Shown here: positions 43,141 through 52,600 of the stretch, one piece after another
Layout of the letters: every line of letters begins with the position of its first letter
How positions within the stretch are numbered: the first letter of the stretch is position 1
Assembly: GCA_002381185.1 (NCBI GenBank)
Contig: DFOA01000029.1
Coordinates: 33,966 to 97,965 of the forward strand
Reading direction: 5' to 3'
Source: Firmicutes bacterium UBA3553
GTDB taxonomy: Bacteria > Bacillota > Clostridia > Tissierellales > Sedimentibacteraceae
Length of the DNA: 64,000 nt
The notes under the pieces: model-generated
The model's input: only the letters and a program-made list of their open reading frames with translations
Database searches by the model: none
What the model was told of the DNA's origin: nothing
Translations under genes and position numbers: made by a program

Positions 43141-43201
43141 GAACGATGGCTGAAAATTGCCTGAGGCACGCATTTTATATGTTCAGCTAACTCACCTATC
43201 G
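43141..43201. repeat. Degenerate 11-bp repeat array F (3' end of rbgA)
   Basis: Two adjacent 11-nt units GAACGATGGCT and GAAAATTGCCT face an opposite unit ending CTATCGTT. The latter overlaps the last codons and stop of rbgA, so the C-terminal Asn-Asp-Arg residues are array-derived. It is weaker than arrays A-E, placed here by matching unit sequence and position. Confidence 0.45.
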
Positions 43202-44052
43202 TTAATTTCTTCTGGTTTTTCCAAAGTAATTAAACCTAATTTTCCGCTTCTATAATCATTTAATAATAAGTTTGCTACTCGAAGATAATCTATTTCTGTT
43301 TTATTTAATATGAAACCTTTTTTATATGCTATATTATCTAATATATCTAATGGCTTTTCACCTTGTTCTATATTGTATTTTTCCAAAATAGCACTTACTT
43401 TATTTAATTCTATCATTTTTTCAACAAATTTCAATACGATTTCTTCCAGAACCAAGACTTCATCTTTTATTGCACCTGTAAACGCCAAATGCAGAGCACT
43501 TTTTTCATCTTCAAATTTAGGCCACAAAATTCCCGGGGTATCCAGTAAATCAATGTTGCCTGCCAGATGAATCCACTGCTTGCCTTTTGTTACACCGGGC
43601 ATATTACCGGTTTTTGCACTTTTCTTTTTAGCCAGTGAATTTATAAGAGTAGATTTTCCTACATTAGGTATTCCTACAATCATTGCTTTGATTGTTTTGT
43701 TTAAAAGCCCTCGTTTTTTGTATCTTTCAACAATCTCCCTTGAAGCATCAGCTATGGCGCTGTCTAACTTTCTCAGCTCCTTGTTGTTTGTTGAATTGTA
43801 CAAAACTGATGACCAGCCCTTGCTTTTGTAATATTCTTCCCATGCTTTATTTAGGTTTGGATCTGCAAGATCATACTTATTCAACACTATCAATCTTTTT
43901 TTATCTCTGAATAACTGGTCGAAATCTGGATTCTTGCTTGCTATGGGAATTCTTGCATCAATTACTTCAATAACAATATTAACCAGTTTCAAGTTTTCCT
44001 GAAGCAGGTCCTTGGTTTTTTTCATGTGTCCCGGATACCAATTTATATTCAT
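43192..44052 (-). CDS. rbgA: Ribosome biogenesis GTPase RbgA (YlqF)
   Basis: 286 residues, circularly permuted GTPase: NINWYPGHMKK at the N-terminus, G4 NKYDLAD before G1 GIPNVGKSTLIN, then G3 DTPGILWP. It acts late in 50S assembly (uL16 region). ATG 44052 has AGAGGT. Between rplS and rnhB, the conserved Firmicutes order. Confidence 0.96.
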   Translation of the reverse strand: MNINWYPGHMKKTKDLLQENLKLVNIVIEVIDARIPIASKNPDFDQLFRDKKRLIVLNKYDLADPNLNKAWEEYYKSKGWSSVLYNSTNNKELRKLDSAIADASREIVERYKKRGLLNKTIKAMIVGIPNVGKSTLINSLAKKKSAKTGNMPGVTKGKQWIHLAGNIDLLDTPGILWPKFEDEKSALHLAFTGAIKDEVLVLEEIVLKFVEKMIELNKVSAILEKYNIEQGEKPLDILDNIAYKKGFILNKTEIDYLRVANLLLNDYRSGKLGLITLEKPEEINDR

Positions 44053-44074
44053 GTTATACCTCTTAAAATGTATT

Positions 44075-44099
44075 GGGACACACCTTTAAGGAATGTCCC
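44075..44099. repeat. Small REP-like palindrome
   Basis: GGGACA (44075-44080) and TGTCCC (44094-44099) with an inner CC/GG pair. It resembles GGGGACATTCCT-type palindromes scattered in clostridial genomes. It stands between the rplS terminator and rbgA. Confidence 0.35.
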
Positions 44100-44107
44100 C
44101 TATTATT

Positions 44108-44134
44108 GAAAAATTGAGGACGTCCGCCCTCAAT
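44108..44134 (-). terminator. Terminator after rplS
   Basis: ATTGAGG, an 8-nt loop and CCTCAAT followed by TTTTC on the minus strand, directly after the rplS stop. Confidence 0.8.
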
Positions 44135-44138
44135 TATA

Positions 44139-44486
44139 TTAATAATTCTTTAATTCTTTAACTTTTGTAGCTTTACCTGTTCTTTCTCTTAAGTAGAACA
44201 ATTTAGCACGTCTTACTTTACCTTTTCTTGTCACTTCGATTTTATCAATCTTTGGTGAATGTACAGGGAATGTTCTTTCAACTCCAACACCGTAAGAAAT
44301 TTTTCTTACTGTGAATGTTTCTCTGTTGCTTTCACCTTGTTTCTTTATAACGATGCCTTCGAATACCTGAATTCTTTCTCTGCTGCCTTCTTTAACCTTA
44401 ACATGTACTTTTACTGTATCTCCAACGTTAAAAGGTGTTAATTCACTTTTAAGCTGTTCATTTTCAAATGATTTAATTAAGTCCAT
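44139..44486 (-). CDS. rplS: Ribosomal protein bL19
   Basis: 115 residues with FNVGDTVKVHVKVKEGSRERIQ, FTVRKISYGVGVERTFPVHSP and the basic RRAKLFYLRERTGKATKVKE end. It binds 23S rRNA at the subunit interface. ATG has GGGAGG. The 70-nt leader before it contains a small TGCC/GGCA hairpin that could be an autoregulatory L19 leader, which is not proven. Confidence 0.97.
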   Translation of the reverse strand: MDLIKSFENEQLKSELTPFNVGDTVKVHVKVKEGSRERIQVFEGIVIKKQGESNRETFTVRKISYGVGVERTFPVHSPKIDKIEVTRKGKVRRAKLFYLRERTGKATKVKELKNY

Positions 44487-44557
44487 CTGTAAACCTCCCT
44501 TCGCCTAAGCGTTCATATGCCGTTTCTTAAATGGCACGTAGTTATAATGTACAACAT

Positions 44558-45274
44558 TTATTTATATATTCTTGATAATTTGTTGTATTCTTCAATAATG
44601 GTATTGTCTTTAATCATGTCCGGCCGCCTTTTCAAAGTAATTTCAATTGCCTTAAAACGGCGCCATTCTTCAATTTTCTTGTGATGACCGGATAATAATA
44701 TTTCCGGAACATCTAATCCCAAATAGCTTTCAGGTCTTGTATATTGTGGATATTCCAGCAGATTACCGCTATGAGATTCTTCAACGGTGGATTCATCTGA
44801 CCCCAGTACTCCCGGAATCAGCCTCCCTACTGCATCAACAATCATGAGAACAGGGAGTTCTCCGTTTGTTAATACATAATCTCCCATAGATATTTCCTCA
44901 TTCACATATTTGTCAATAATTCTTTGATCTACGCCTTCGTAATGCCCTGCAATAAGCACAATATGTTCCTTTTCAGAAAGCTCTTTTGCTTTTTTTTGAT
45001 TAAATAAATTGCCTTTCGGTGATAAATAAATAATATATGAATTTTGCTTTTTTATAGCATCTAAAGCATTAAACATTGGCTCCGGCTTTAAAAGCATTCC
45101 GGGGCCGCCTCCGTATGGATAATCATCAACCTTTTTATGCTTGTCTTCGGAATAATCCCTCAGATTTACATATCCAATTTCAAACATGCCGTTTTCAACG
45201 GCTCTGCCGATTATGCCATTGCTGGTATAAACATCAATAAGCTCAGGAAATAATGTGACAATATCAAATCTCAT
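44558..45274 (-). CDS. trmD: tRNA (guanine(37)-N1)-methyltransferase
   Basis: 238 residues, SPOUT knot: MRFDIVTLFPELID, DYPYGGGPGMLLKPEP, YLSPKGNLFNQKKA and GDYVLTNGELPVLMIVDAV with SGHHKKIEEWR. It methylates N1 of G37 to prevent +1 frameshifting. The start overlaps the rimM stop by four bases. Order rpsP-khpA-rimM-trmD-rplS is conserved. Confidence 0.97.
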   Translation of the reverse strand: MRFDIVTLFPELIDVYTSNGIIGRAVENGMFEIGYVNLRDYSEDKHKKVDDYPYGGGPGMLLKPEPMFNALDAIKKQNSYIIYLSPKGNLFNQKKAKELSEKEHIVLIAGHYEGVDQRIIDKYVNEEISMGDYVLTNGELPVLMIVDAVGRLIPGVLGSDESTVEESHSGNLLEYPQYTRPESYLGLDVPEILLSGHHKKIEEWRRFKAIEITLKRRPDMIKDNTIIEEYNKLSRIYK

Positions 45275-45771
45275 TCCAGCAACCCCTCGATTACGTTTAT
45301 AACCATTCTATTGTTTTCAATATTTACTTCTTTGACAACATCTTTGACAGCAGGTATTAAAAAAGATTTATTTTTGTTTACTACTTCGTAAACATCATTG
45401 GCGCCTGTCTGATAGACAACATTTACTTTTCCTAAATATTCTCCCTCAGCAGAATAAACTTCCATTCCTTCTAAATCAAATATATAATATGAATCCTCAG
45501 GAAGTTCTCTAAGCTGATCTTCTAATATGGAAATGAATGTGTCCTTGAAAGATTCTGCAGTGTTCATATCATTGATGTTTTCGAGCATAATGTAAACTAT
45601 GCCCTTTCTGAACCACACATCCTCGATTTTTCGCTTTACATTGTCCTTTTCTGTATAGACATATTCAAGCTCTTCGAATCTTTCCGCATCATCTGTCAGC
45701 GGCACGCATTTGACGCAGCCCTTGACACCGTGAGTATTTACTATTTTTCCAACTTTTATATATTCTTTCAT
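45271..45771 (-). CDS. rimM: Ribosome maturation factor RimM
   Basis: 166 residues: KVGKIVNTHGVKGCVKCVPLTD at the N-terminus, a PRC barrel with YYIFDLEGMEVYSAEGEYLGKV, and FLIPAVKDVVKEVNIENNRM at the end. It assists 30S head maturation with uS19. ATG has AGAGGT. Confidence 0.96.
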   Translation of the reverse strand: MKEYIKVGKIVNTHGVKGCVKCVPLTDDAERFEELEYVYTEKDNVKRKIEDVWFRKGIVYIMLENINDMNTAESFKDTFISILEDQLRELPEDSYYIFDLEGMEVYSAEGEYLGKVNVVYQTGANDVYEVVNKNKSFLIPAVKDVVKEVNIENNRMVINVIEGLLE

Positions 45772-45794
45772 TTGTACCTCTGTCCGGCAGTTAT

Positions 45795-46025
45795 TTATTG
45801 AATAATTTCAACAATAACTCTTTTGTTTTCTTTAGTTGCAGCAGCTTTGACCACAGTCCTTATAGCTTTTGCAATTCTGCCTTGTTTGCCGATTACTTTA
45901 CCCATATCATCAGGAGCAACTTTTAATTCTATTATCAATGATTGACTGCCTTCAACTTCATTAACTGTTACAAGATCCGGATTATCTACCAGTGATTTTG
46001 CTATATATTCTACTAATTCACCCAT
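45795..46025 (-). CDS. khpA: KH-domain RNA-binding protein KhpA
   Basis: 76 residues with the KH motif VAPDDMGKVIGKQGRIAKAIRT, matching KhpA/YlqC. The partner KhpB (Jag) is not in this window. Probably a global sRNA/mRNA binder. ATG has AGAGGTGA. Between rpsP and rimM. Confidence 0.94.
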   Translation of the reverse strand: MGELVEYIAKSLVDNPDLVTVNEVEGSQSLIIELKVAPDDMGKVIGKQGRIAKAIRTVVKAAATKENKRVIVEIIQ

Positions 46026-46036
46026 GATATCACCTC

Positions 46037-46300
46037 TTATTTATTTTCATCTCTTTTTTCATAAATACCGTTGGCCTTGAATAGCATGCTTACTGTATCT
46101 GTAGGTTTTGCTCCGTTGTTAAGCCACTTTATTGCACTTTCATCATTTATCTTTATTTCTTTTGGTTCAGAAATTGGGTTGTAGAATCCGATTTCTTCAA
46201 TAAAACGTCCATCTCTTGGTGAACGAGAATCTGCTACAACTATTCTGTAGAAAGGTTTCTTTTTTGAACCCATTCTTTTTAATCTGATTTTAACTGACAT
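46037..46300 (-). CDS. rpsP: Ribosomal protein bS16
   Basis: 87 residues: VKIRLKRMGSKKKPFYRIVVADSRSPRDGRF and EEIGFYNPISEPKEI are the S16 signature. ATG has a perfect AAGGAGGTGA. A weak AAGGA/TCCTT hairpin with TTTC lies between ffh and rpsP (about 46334-46351) and may partially separate the two transcripts. Confidence 0.97.
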   Translation of the reverse strand: MSVKIRLKRMGSKKKPFYRIVVADSRSPRDGRFIEEIGFYNPISEPKEIKINDESAIKWLNNGAKPTDTVSMLFKANGIYEKRDENK

Positions 46301-46358
46301 ATTGTCACCTCCTTATAAATCTTATATATATGAAAAAGGAAAATCCTTAATCTAACAA

Positions 46359-47711
46359 TCAAAACGGTAATTTCATGTTGCCCATACCGCCAAAGCCTTT
46401 TTTCTTCTTACCCATTCCCATTGCTGAGAATTTTTTCATCATCTTTTTCATGTCATCATACTGCTTTAAAAGCTGATTTACTCTTTGAACTGATGTGCCG
46501 CTTCCGGCAGCAATTCTTTTTCTTCTGCTTCCGTTAATAATCGACGGATTCAGTCTTTCTTTTTTAGTCATTGACTGAATTATGGCTTCAGTATAAACAA
46601 GCTCTTTTTCATCAACTTTGAGATCCTTTAGCTTTTTGTTGCCTCCAAGTCCCGGGATTGCACCGAGCAAGTCTTCCAAAGGACCCATGTTTTTCATTTG
46701 CTGAAGCTGCATGAGAAAATCTTCAAGATTAAAATCCTGAGTTTTTAATTTTTTCTGAAGCTCCATTGCCTGCTTTTCATCAAATGCGCTTTGCGCTTTT
46801 TCAATTAGCGAAAGAACATCTCCCATTCCCAGGATTCTTGATGCCATTCTGTCAGGGTGAAATACTTCCAGCTGATCCATTTTTTCGCCAACTGACAGGA
46901 ATTTTATAGGCTTATCTACAATATTCCTTATAGAAAGCGCGGCTCCACCTCTGGCGTCACCGTCAACCTTTGTCAGAATTACTCCTGTTATATCAAGATA
47001 TTGGTTGAAAGTTTCAGCAACCTTTACAGCATCCTGTCCTGTCATAGCATCCAGTACAAGCAATATTTCATCCGGCTTTACCGTTTCTTTAATTTGAACA
47101 AGCTCTTCCATCAGCTCTTCATCGATATGAAGCCGTCCCGCGGTATCTATTATTACATAATCATGACCATGCTTCATGGCATGTTTCATGGCTTCTTTGG
47201 CAATTGTTACGGGGTTCGTCTTATCTCCCATTTCAAATACGGGAACACCGACGCTTTCGCCCACAACCTGAAGCTGCTTAATTGCAGCAGGTCTGTATAT
47301 GTCACATGCAACCAAAAGAGGTCTTTTCCCGTCTTTTTTAAGTCTATTGGCCAGCTTCCCTGTTGCGGTTGTTTTACCTGCACCTTGAAGCCCGCTCATC
47401 ATGTAGTATGTTATGTCATTTGAATTGATTTTCAGCCTGCTCTCGCCCTGGCCCATTATTTTAACAAGCTCTTCGTGGACTATTTTAACAACATGCTGTC
47501 CCGGGGTCAGACTTTCCATTACTTCAGCACCGAGAGATCTTTCCTTTACATTGTTGATAAATGTTTTTACAACCTTGTAGTTAACATCTGCTTCCAGTAG
47601 TGACAGCTTAACTTCCTTCATTGCCAGGTCGATGTCTTTTTCTGTAAGCTTACCCTTGCCTTTTAGCTTTTGTAATGCATTTTGAAGTTTATCAGATAAA
47701 TTCTCAAACAT
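46359..47711 (-). CDS. ffh: Signal recognition particle protein Ffh
   Basis: 450 residues: N domain, G domain with GLQGAGKTTATGKLA, DTAGRLHIDEELM and TKVDGDARGG, then the M domain with RKRIAAGSGTSVQRVNQLL and a Met-rich end (MKKFSAMGMGKKKKGFGG). It binds signal sequences and SRP RNA and docks to FtsY. ATG 47711 (MFENLSDK) has AAGGAT and follows the ylxM stop; a frame from 47726 would overlap ylxM. Confidence 0.97.
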   Translation of the reverse strand: MFENLSDKLQNALQKLKGKGKLTEKDIDLAMKEVKLSLLEADVNYKVVKTFINNVKERSLGAEVMESLTPGQHVVKIVHEELVKIMGQGESRLKINSNDITYYMMSGLQGAGKTTATGKLANRLKKDGKRPLLVACDIYRPAAIKQLQVVGESVGVPVFEMGDKTNPVTIAKEAMKHAMKHGHDYVIIDTAGRLHIDEELMEELVQIKETVKPDEILLVLDAMTGQDAVKVAETFNQYLDITGVILTKVDGDARGGAALSIRNIVDKPIKFLSVGEKMDQLEVFHPDRMASRILGMGDVLSLIEKAQSAFDEKQAMELQKKLKTQDFNLEDFLMQLQQMKNMGPLEDLLGAIPGLGGNKKLKDLKVDEKELVYTEAIIQSMTKKERLNPSIINGSRRKRIAAGSGTSVQRVNQLLKQYDDMKKMMKKFSAMGMGKKKKGFGGMGNMKLPF

Positions 47712-47715
47712 TTCG

Positions 47716-48063
47716 CTATCCTTCATTAATTATTTTTGCGGCTTCAATTTTTATTTGTTCCACTGTATCGTTATATTTTGCATCATCTATACTTGAGGCA
47801 AGCCTCACAATATTTTCTGCTGCTTTTAAGTACTTTTCGTATTTTTCATGAAGCTTTATTTTCTCTTCATAATCCATCAAGCTTTTTTCTGCCCTCTTTA
47901 AAGCATCATATACACCCTGCCTGCTTATATTCATATCTTCAGCGATTTCTGACAGGCTGTAGTCTTGATTATAATATAGGTCAACTATATTTGCCTGATT
48001 ATCTTTTAGCAAATCACCGTAATAATCATACAGGATGCCATATATAAATTTTTTCTCTGACAT
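47716..48063 (-). CDS. ylxM: YlxM/p13-like DNA-binding protein (UPF0122)
   Basis: 115 residues with a sigma-70 region-4-like helix-turn-helix (YSLSEIAEDMNISRQGVYDALKR). It is encoded directly upstream of ffh, as in most Firmicutes, and proposed to act in SRP function. ATG has TAGGTG. It has its own SigA promoter. Confidence 0.92.
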   Translation of the reverse strand: MSEKKFIYGILYDYYGDLLKDNQANIVDLYYNQDYSLSEIAEDMNISRQGVYDALKRAEKSLMDYEEKIKLHEKYEKYLKAAENIVRLASSIDDAKYNDTVEQIKIEAAKIINEG

Positions 48064-48099
48064 ATTGCACCTACTGTAAAGTATTTAGCTTGACAGTGA

Positions 48100-48128
48100 A
48101 TTTTACCGCATATATATAATTTTGTCAA
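48100..48128 (-). promoter_or_regulatory. Promoter of ylxM-ffh
   Basis: TTGACA (48128-48123), 17-nt spacer, TAAAAT (48105-48100). Confidence 0.82.
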
Positions 48129-48227
48129 TACCCAAATGCAACTTTTTTAAATACTTTCTTTAACCCTTATTATAAATAAAAAACATAAAGCAACAGACCA
48201 GCAGTTTAGCATCAGTTTTTTAATCCA

Positions 48228-48284
48228 TTGCTACTCCATCGCTAATCTATTGCTTATCCATTGCTCATAAATCGTTAATTGCTA
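48228..48284. repeat. 11-bp repeat array D (3' end of ftsY)
   Basis: TYG cores at 48228, 48239, 48250, 48261 and 48272, all exactly 11 nt apart (unit AATCTATTGCT), with one more TTG at 48279. The ftsY stop (CTA on plus, 48282-48284, TAG in sense) is part of the terminal unit GAGTAGCAATT. The opposite arm (about 48190-48215) is degraded. Confidence 0.75.
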
Positions 48285-49487
48285 CTCAAATATTGCGTTT
48301 ACAAAGTCTGTTGCATTGAAATCCTGGAGGTCGTCGATCTTTTCTCCAACACCTACATACTTGATAGGAATTTTTAATTCATTTACAATTGGGAATGCAA
48401 TTCCGCCCTTCGCCGTTCCGTCAAGCTTTGTAAGAATTAAACCATTTATGCTGCAGGTTTCCGAGAATAATTTTGCCTGTATGATTCCGTTCTGGCCTGT
48501 TGTTGCGTCAATAACAAGGTATACATCTATTTTTGCTCCGGAAAATTCCTTGTCGACGATTTTAAATATTTTGCTTAACTCATTCATTAAATTTTTCTTG
48601 TTGTGAAGTCTTCCTGCAGTATCGCAAATCAATATGTCTGTCTTCCTCGCTTTTGCCGCCTGTATGGCATCGAAGATTACGGCACCGGGATCAGAGCCCT
48701 GTTCGGATGCCACAATATCAACACCTGCTCTGTTACACCATTCTTTAAGCTGTTCAACAGCAGCCGCCCTGAATGTATCTGCTGCGGCAACAATAACACT
48801 GTTTCCGGACTGTTTTAGCCTGTAAGAAATTTTTCCTATAGATGTGGTCTTACCAACTCCATTAACTCCAACAATCAAAATGACTCTTTGCTGGTTTTTT
48901 ATTTCTTCCTTGTCTTCATGCTCTTCAAGCATTTTAACAAGATATTCTTTAATTACATTTTTGATTTCAGATGTGTCTTCAAGTTTTCTTTTTCTGGTTT
49001 CTGCCTTGATGTAATCAATTATATCCATGGTCGTTTCAAAACCCATATCAGATGTGATTAATATTTCTTCTAATTCTTCAAGAAAATCATCATCAATTTT
49101 CCTGTGTCTAAATACTATGCTTTCAATTTGCTCCGTTAAGTTTTTCTTTGTTTTGGACAAGCCTTCTTTTAATTTTTCAAAGAAGCTCAGCCCTTTTTTT
49201 TCTTTCTTCTCAGGTTCAGCTGTTTCATTTTTTTCAACAACTGCTTCAGGTTCAATTGCTTCCTCTGTTATATCTGTTATATCTTCTATATCTTCTGATT
49301 CTTCATATTCTTCTGTTTCAGATTCATAAGTCTCTTCAATTTCACTGGGCTCTTCGAATTCATTTATATCATCTGCTTCGATTTCCTCATCCAGTTCATC
49401 AATTTCTTCAGCCTTATTAATTTCATTTAATTCTTTATTCTCATCATTTTCCTTTTTATCTTTTTTTCTTTTAAAAAAATTAAACAT
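48282..49487 (-). CDS. ftsY: Signal recognition particle receptor FtsY
   Basis: 401 residues. An N-terminal acidic region of about 90 residues rich in Glu (ELDEEIEADDINEFEEP) is followed by the NG domain with GVNGVGKTTSIGKISY, DTFRAAAVEQLKEW, DTAGRLHNKKNLM and TKLDGTAKGG. It receives SRP-ribosome complexes at the membrane. ATG has GGGAGG. Between smc and ylxM, flanked on both sides by 11-bp arrays D and E. Confidence 0.97.
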   Translation of the reverse strand: MFNFFKRKKDKKENDENKELNEINKAEEIDELDEEIEADDINEFEEPSEIEETYESETEEYEESEDIEDITDITEEAIEPEAVVEKNETAEPEKKEKKGLSFFEKLKEGLSKTKKNLTEQIESIVFRHRKIDDDFLEELEEILITSDMGFETTMDIIDYIKAETRKRKLEDTSEIKNVIKEYLVKMLEEHEDKEEIKNQQRVILIVGVNGVGKTTSIGKISYRLKQSGNSVIVAAADTFRAAAVEQLKEWCNRAGVDIVASEQGSDPGAVIFDAIQAAKARKTDILICDTAGRLHNKKNLMNELSKIFKIVDKEFSGAKIDVYLVIDATTGQNGIIQAKLFSETCSINGLILTKLDGTAKGGIAFPIVNELKIPIKYVGVGEKIDDLQDFNATDFVNAIFE

Positions 49488-49532
49488 ATTTCCTCCCTAT
49501 TAACGAATTTTACTTCGTAAAATTCTGGTTTG

Positions 49533-49638
49533 CAGTTGATTAGCGATTGATGAGCAATTGATGAGTGATTGATTTTAAATCTTTCCCCATTGCCAATCTA
49601 TCGCCCGTCCATTTCAATCCATTGCCTATCCATCGTTA
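49533..49638. repeat. 11-bp repeat array E (3' end of smc), symmetrical arms
   Basis: Left arm cores at 49533, 49544, 49555 and 49566 (CAG, CGA, CAA, TGA) are exactly 11 nt apart, unit GATGAGCAATT. Right arm cores at 49590, 49601, 49612, 49622 and 49633 are spaced 11, 11, 10 and 11, unit ATCCATTGCCT. The right end contains the smc stop (TTA, 49636-49638) as in arrays A and C. The most regular inverted example in the window. Confidence 0.85.
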
Positions 49639-52600
49639 TTGTTCATAAGCGTCTGACAGCTTCATTGACACAAGCTTTGTGACTCCCTTTTCTTCCATAG
49701 TTGCGCCGTACATAGTATCCGCACATTCCATTGTACCCTTTCTGTGTGTTATTACAATAAACTGTGTTTCCTTGGAAAACTCTTTCAAGTACTGCGCAAA
49801 CCGGTTTATGTTTGCATCGTCCAATGCTGCTTCGATTTCATCGAGTATACAGACCGGCGTAGGTTTGGTTTTTAAAATAGCAAATAACAGCGCTATTGCG
49901 GTAAGAGCTTTTTCTCCACCTGATAAAAGTGATATTTTGCTGAGTTTCTTTCCCGGCGGCTGCACGGTAATTTCTATGTTTGAGTTTAAGGCATCTTCTT
50001 CATCTTCAAGATAGACATCCCCAACCCCTCCATTGAACAGCTTTTTAAAAACTTCGTTGAACTTTGCTCTGATGTTTGCAAATTCCTCGACAAATTTGTC
50101 TCTCATCTGAGTTTCAAGTTCTTTTATAACTTCTTTGAGCTGATCTTTCGCGTCAATCAAATCTTTCTGCTGTTTTTTAAGAAAATCATATCTTTCCTTT
50201 ACTTCCTCATATTCTTCTATTGAATCCAAATTAACATTACCAAGCTCTTTAATAGCTTTCTTCAATGTATTTACTTCATTGTACAGCCTTGTCTGGCTTA
50301 TGCCGTCATCCTTGTATTTTATAGCCATTGCATAATTTAATTCATAGTCTTCCCAAAGTTTTGCAGAAATTTCTTCAATCTTGGAATTTTCTCTTTCAAT
50401 TCTCACATTCATTTTGTTTTCATCATCAAGAATGTCGGTTATTGATCTATTAGCATCATTTATTTTGTTTTGATACTCATAAATTTCATTTTGGGATATA
50501 TCTAGATTTTCTTTTTCTTTTAAATAGCTTTCGCTGATATTCTTTATTTCCGTTGCAAGCAATTCTGCCTTTCTTGTGAATTCTTCAATAAAGCTGTCAG
50601 CTGATTTGATTTCATTATCAATATTTTTTAAACTTTCTTCCTTTAAGAATTTTAAATCTTTATTTCTTTGGACTTCTTCTTCAATATTTCTTGCCTTTTC
50701 TTCTTTAACCTTAATTTCCTGAGTTGTCTGGGCAACCAAGTCCCTTTGCTTCAAAATAACATTGTTGTATTCTTCATACCTGTTTCTGTTTGAATCATTT
50801 TGAGTTACAATCTTCTGAATATCTTGTTCTTTTTCTTCAATAAGCCTTTTTAAATCTTCTGTTTGAGCAAGGATCTCTATGAGGCTGTTTTCATAGTTTT
50901 CTTTTTCATTCTTTATAAACTGCATTTCTTCTGAATATTTTTTAATTGCAGCTGCTGTTTTTTCAGCTTGTTCTCTTAGCATGTTAATTTTTGAAATATT
51001 CATGCTGAAAAGATTATTCTTCTCATTTATTTCATTTTTTATGTTCGATATTGCTATACTGCAATCTTTTATATGTTCTGAAATTCCGTTTAGTAAATTA
51101 TTTTTTTCGTTTAACTGCTTTAATGATTTATCGATAAGCTGTTTTAATTCTTCAATCTCTCTTTTTCTCCCCAATAGGTTCTGGTTGCTGCTGATATGGC
51201 CTCCTGTTACAGAACCTCCGGCATTTATTACATCTCCCTGGAGTGAAACTATTTTCATTGAATTCCCCAGACGTTTTGAAATCTTAAAGCCGTTGTTCAA
51301 ATTGTCAACTATGATGATTCTTCCCAACAAATGCTTTATTACTGTTTCAAATCTCGGATTTGTATTTACAAGCATGTCCGCGGTGTTTATAACGCTTGGG
51401 TCTTTTAAAACTTCTTGTTCTGTTTTATTTAAGCTTCTTTCCTGAAGCATGTTAATGGGAAGGAAAGTAACTCTTCCTATTTTATTTTTCTTTAAATATT
51501 CAATTATATTTTCAGCTTCAACATCCGTGTTTACTATAATATTTTGAATTGCTGAACCAAGTGCCACTTCAACGGCAGCTTCATACCGCTTTTCAGTCTT
51601 GATTATATCGGCAACAGTACCCTGTATAGAGTTCTTGAGCACCGGTTCTCTTTCCTTATTGTTCATAACTGTCTTGATACTTTTGTAATATCCGTCATAA
51701 TAAGCTTCCATATTGGACAGGATGCTCATTTTTGACTTCGAGCTGCTTAAAACTTCGCTTAATTCCCGTATTTCATCGGTTAATGAATTCTTTTGTTTTT
51801 CTGCCTTGCTTAATTTATTTGTTATGCTTTCAAGCTCATGCTTTTTTTCTGATAATACTATAGTTGTCTCAGCCTGTTCTTCTTCAAGCATTTTTATAAT
51901 TTCAAGCTTGTTATGTTTTTCGGCTTCTTCTGAAGCAATTTCAGAGCTTAAATTTTCAATTCTTTCATTGTCGTTTGATATGAAAGACTGAATCGTGCTC
52001 TTCTGGCTGTTTTGCCTGTTAATTTCCTTGTGTAGCTCGAAAAGCTGGTTTTTTTGCTCTTCAATATTCTGAACTATTTTATCTATTTCATTTTTGTAAA
52101 TTTTGATATCTTCGTTCATTGAATCGAATTTTTCCAAATCCGCGCTTAATCTTTCTTCAAGCTGTTTTTTTTCTTCAGTCAGTTTATTGATGCTTTCCTG
52201 AAGTTCGTAGTTTCTTTTTTCAATGTCCGTTATTTCATTTTTAACATTATCAATATTGCTGGTATATAAAAGCTTTTTTTCTCTGTGAACCTGGCATAGG
52301 CTTTGATAGCTTTCATATTCCTTATTTTTAGAATCTCTGGCAGCTTCTAGTTCCTTAATTTTTTGGTGCATTTCATATATTTGTTCTTTTTGAGAAGAAA
52401 TTGATTCCGTGAGGGCGTCTCTTCTCTTTTGAAAATTAAGTTTTTGTTCTAATGCTATATCTCTTTGATTTTCTAAAGCCTTTTTTTGTTCACTGTGCTT
52501 TTCGTACTCATGTGCAAGATAGTTCAGTTCATATTGTTTTAAATTTCCTCTTATTTCAATATACTTTTTCGCTCTAAGGCTTTGCTCTGAAAGAGGCAGA

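Noticed and set aside
49027..49420. Plus-strand ORFs antisense to the ftsY acidic region
   Set aside because: Produced by the Glu-rich codons of ftsY; Ser/Leu-rich shadows without start signals.
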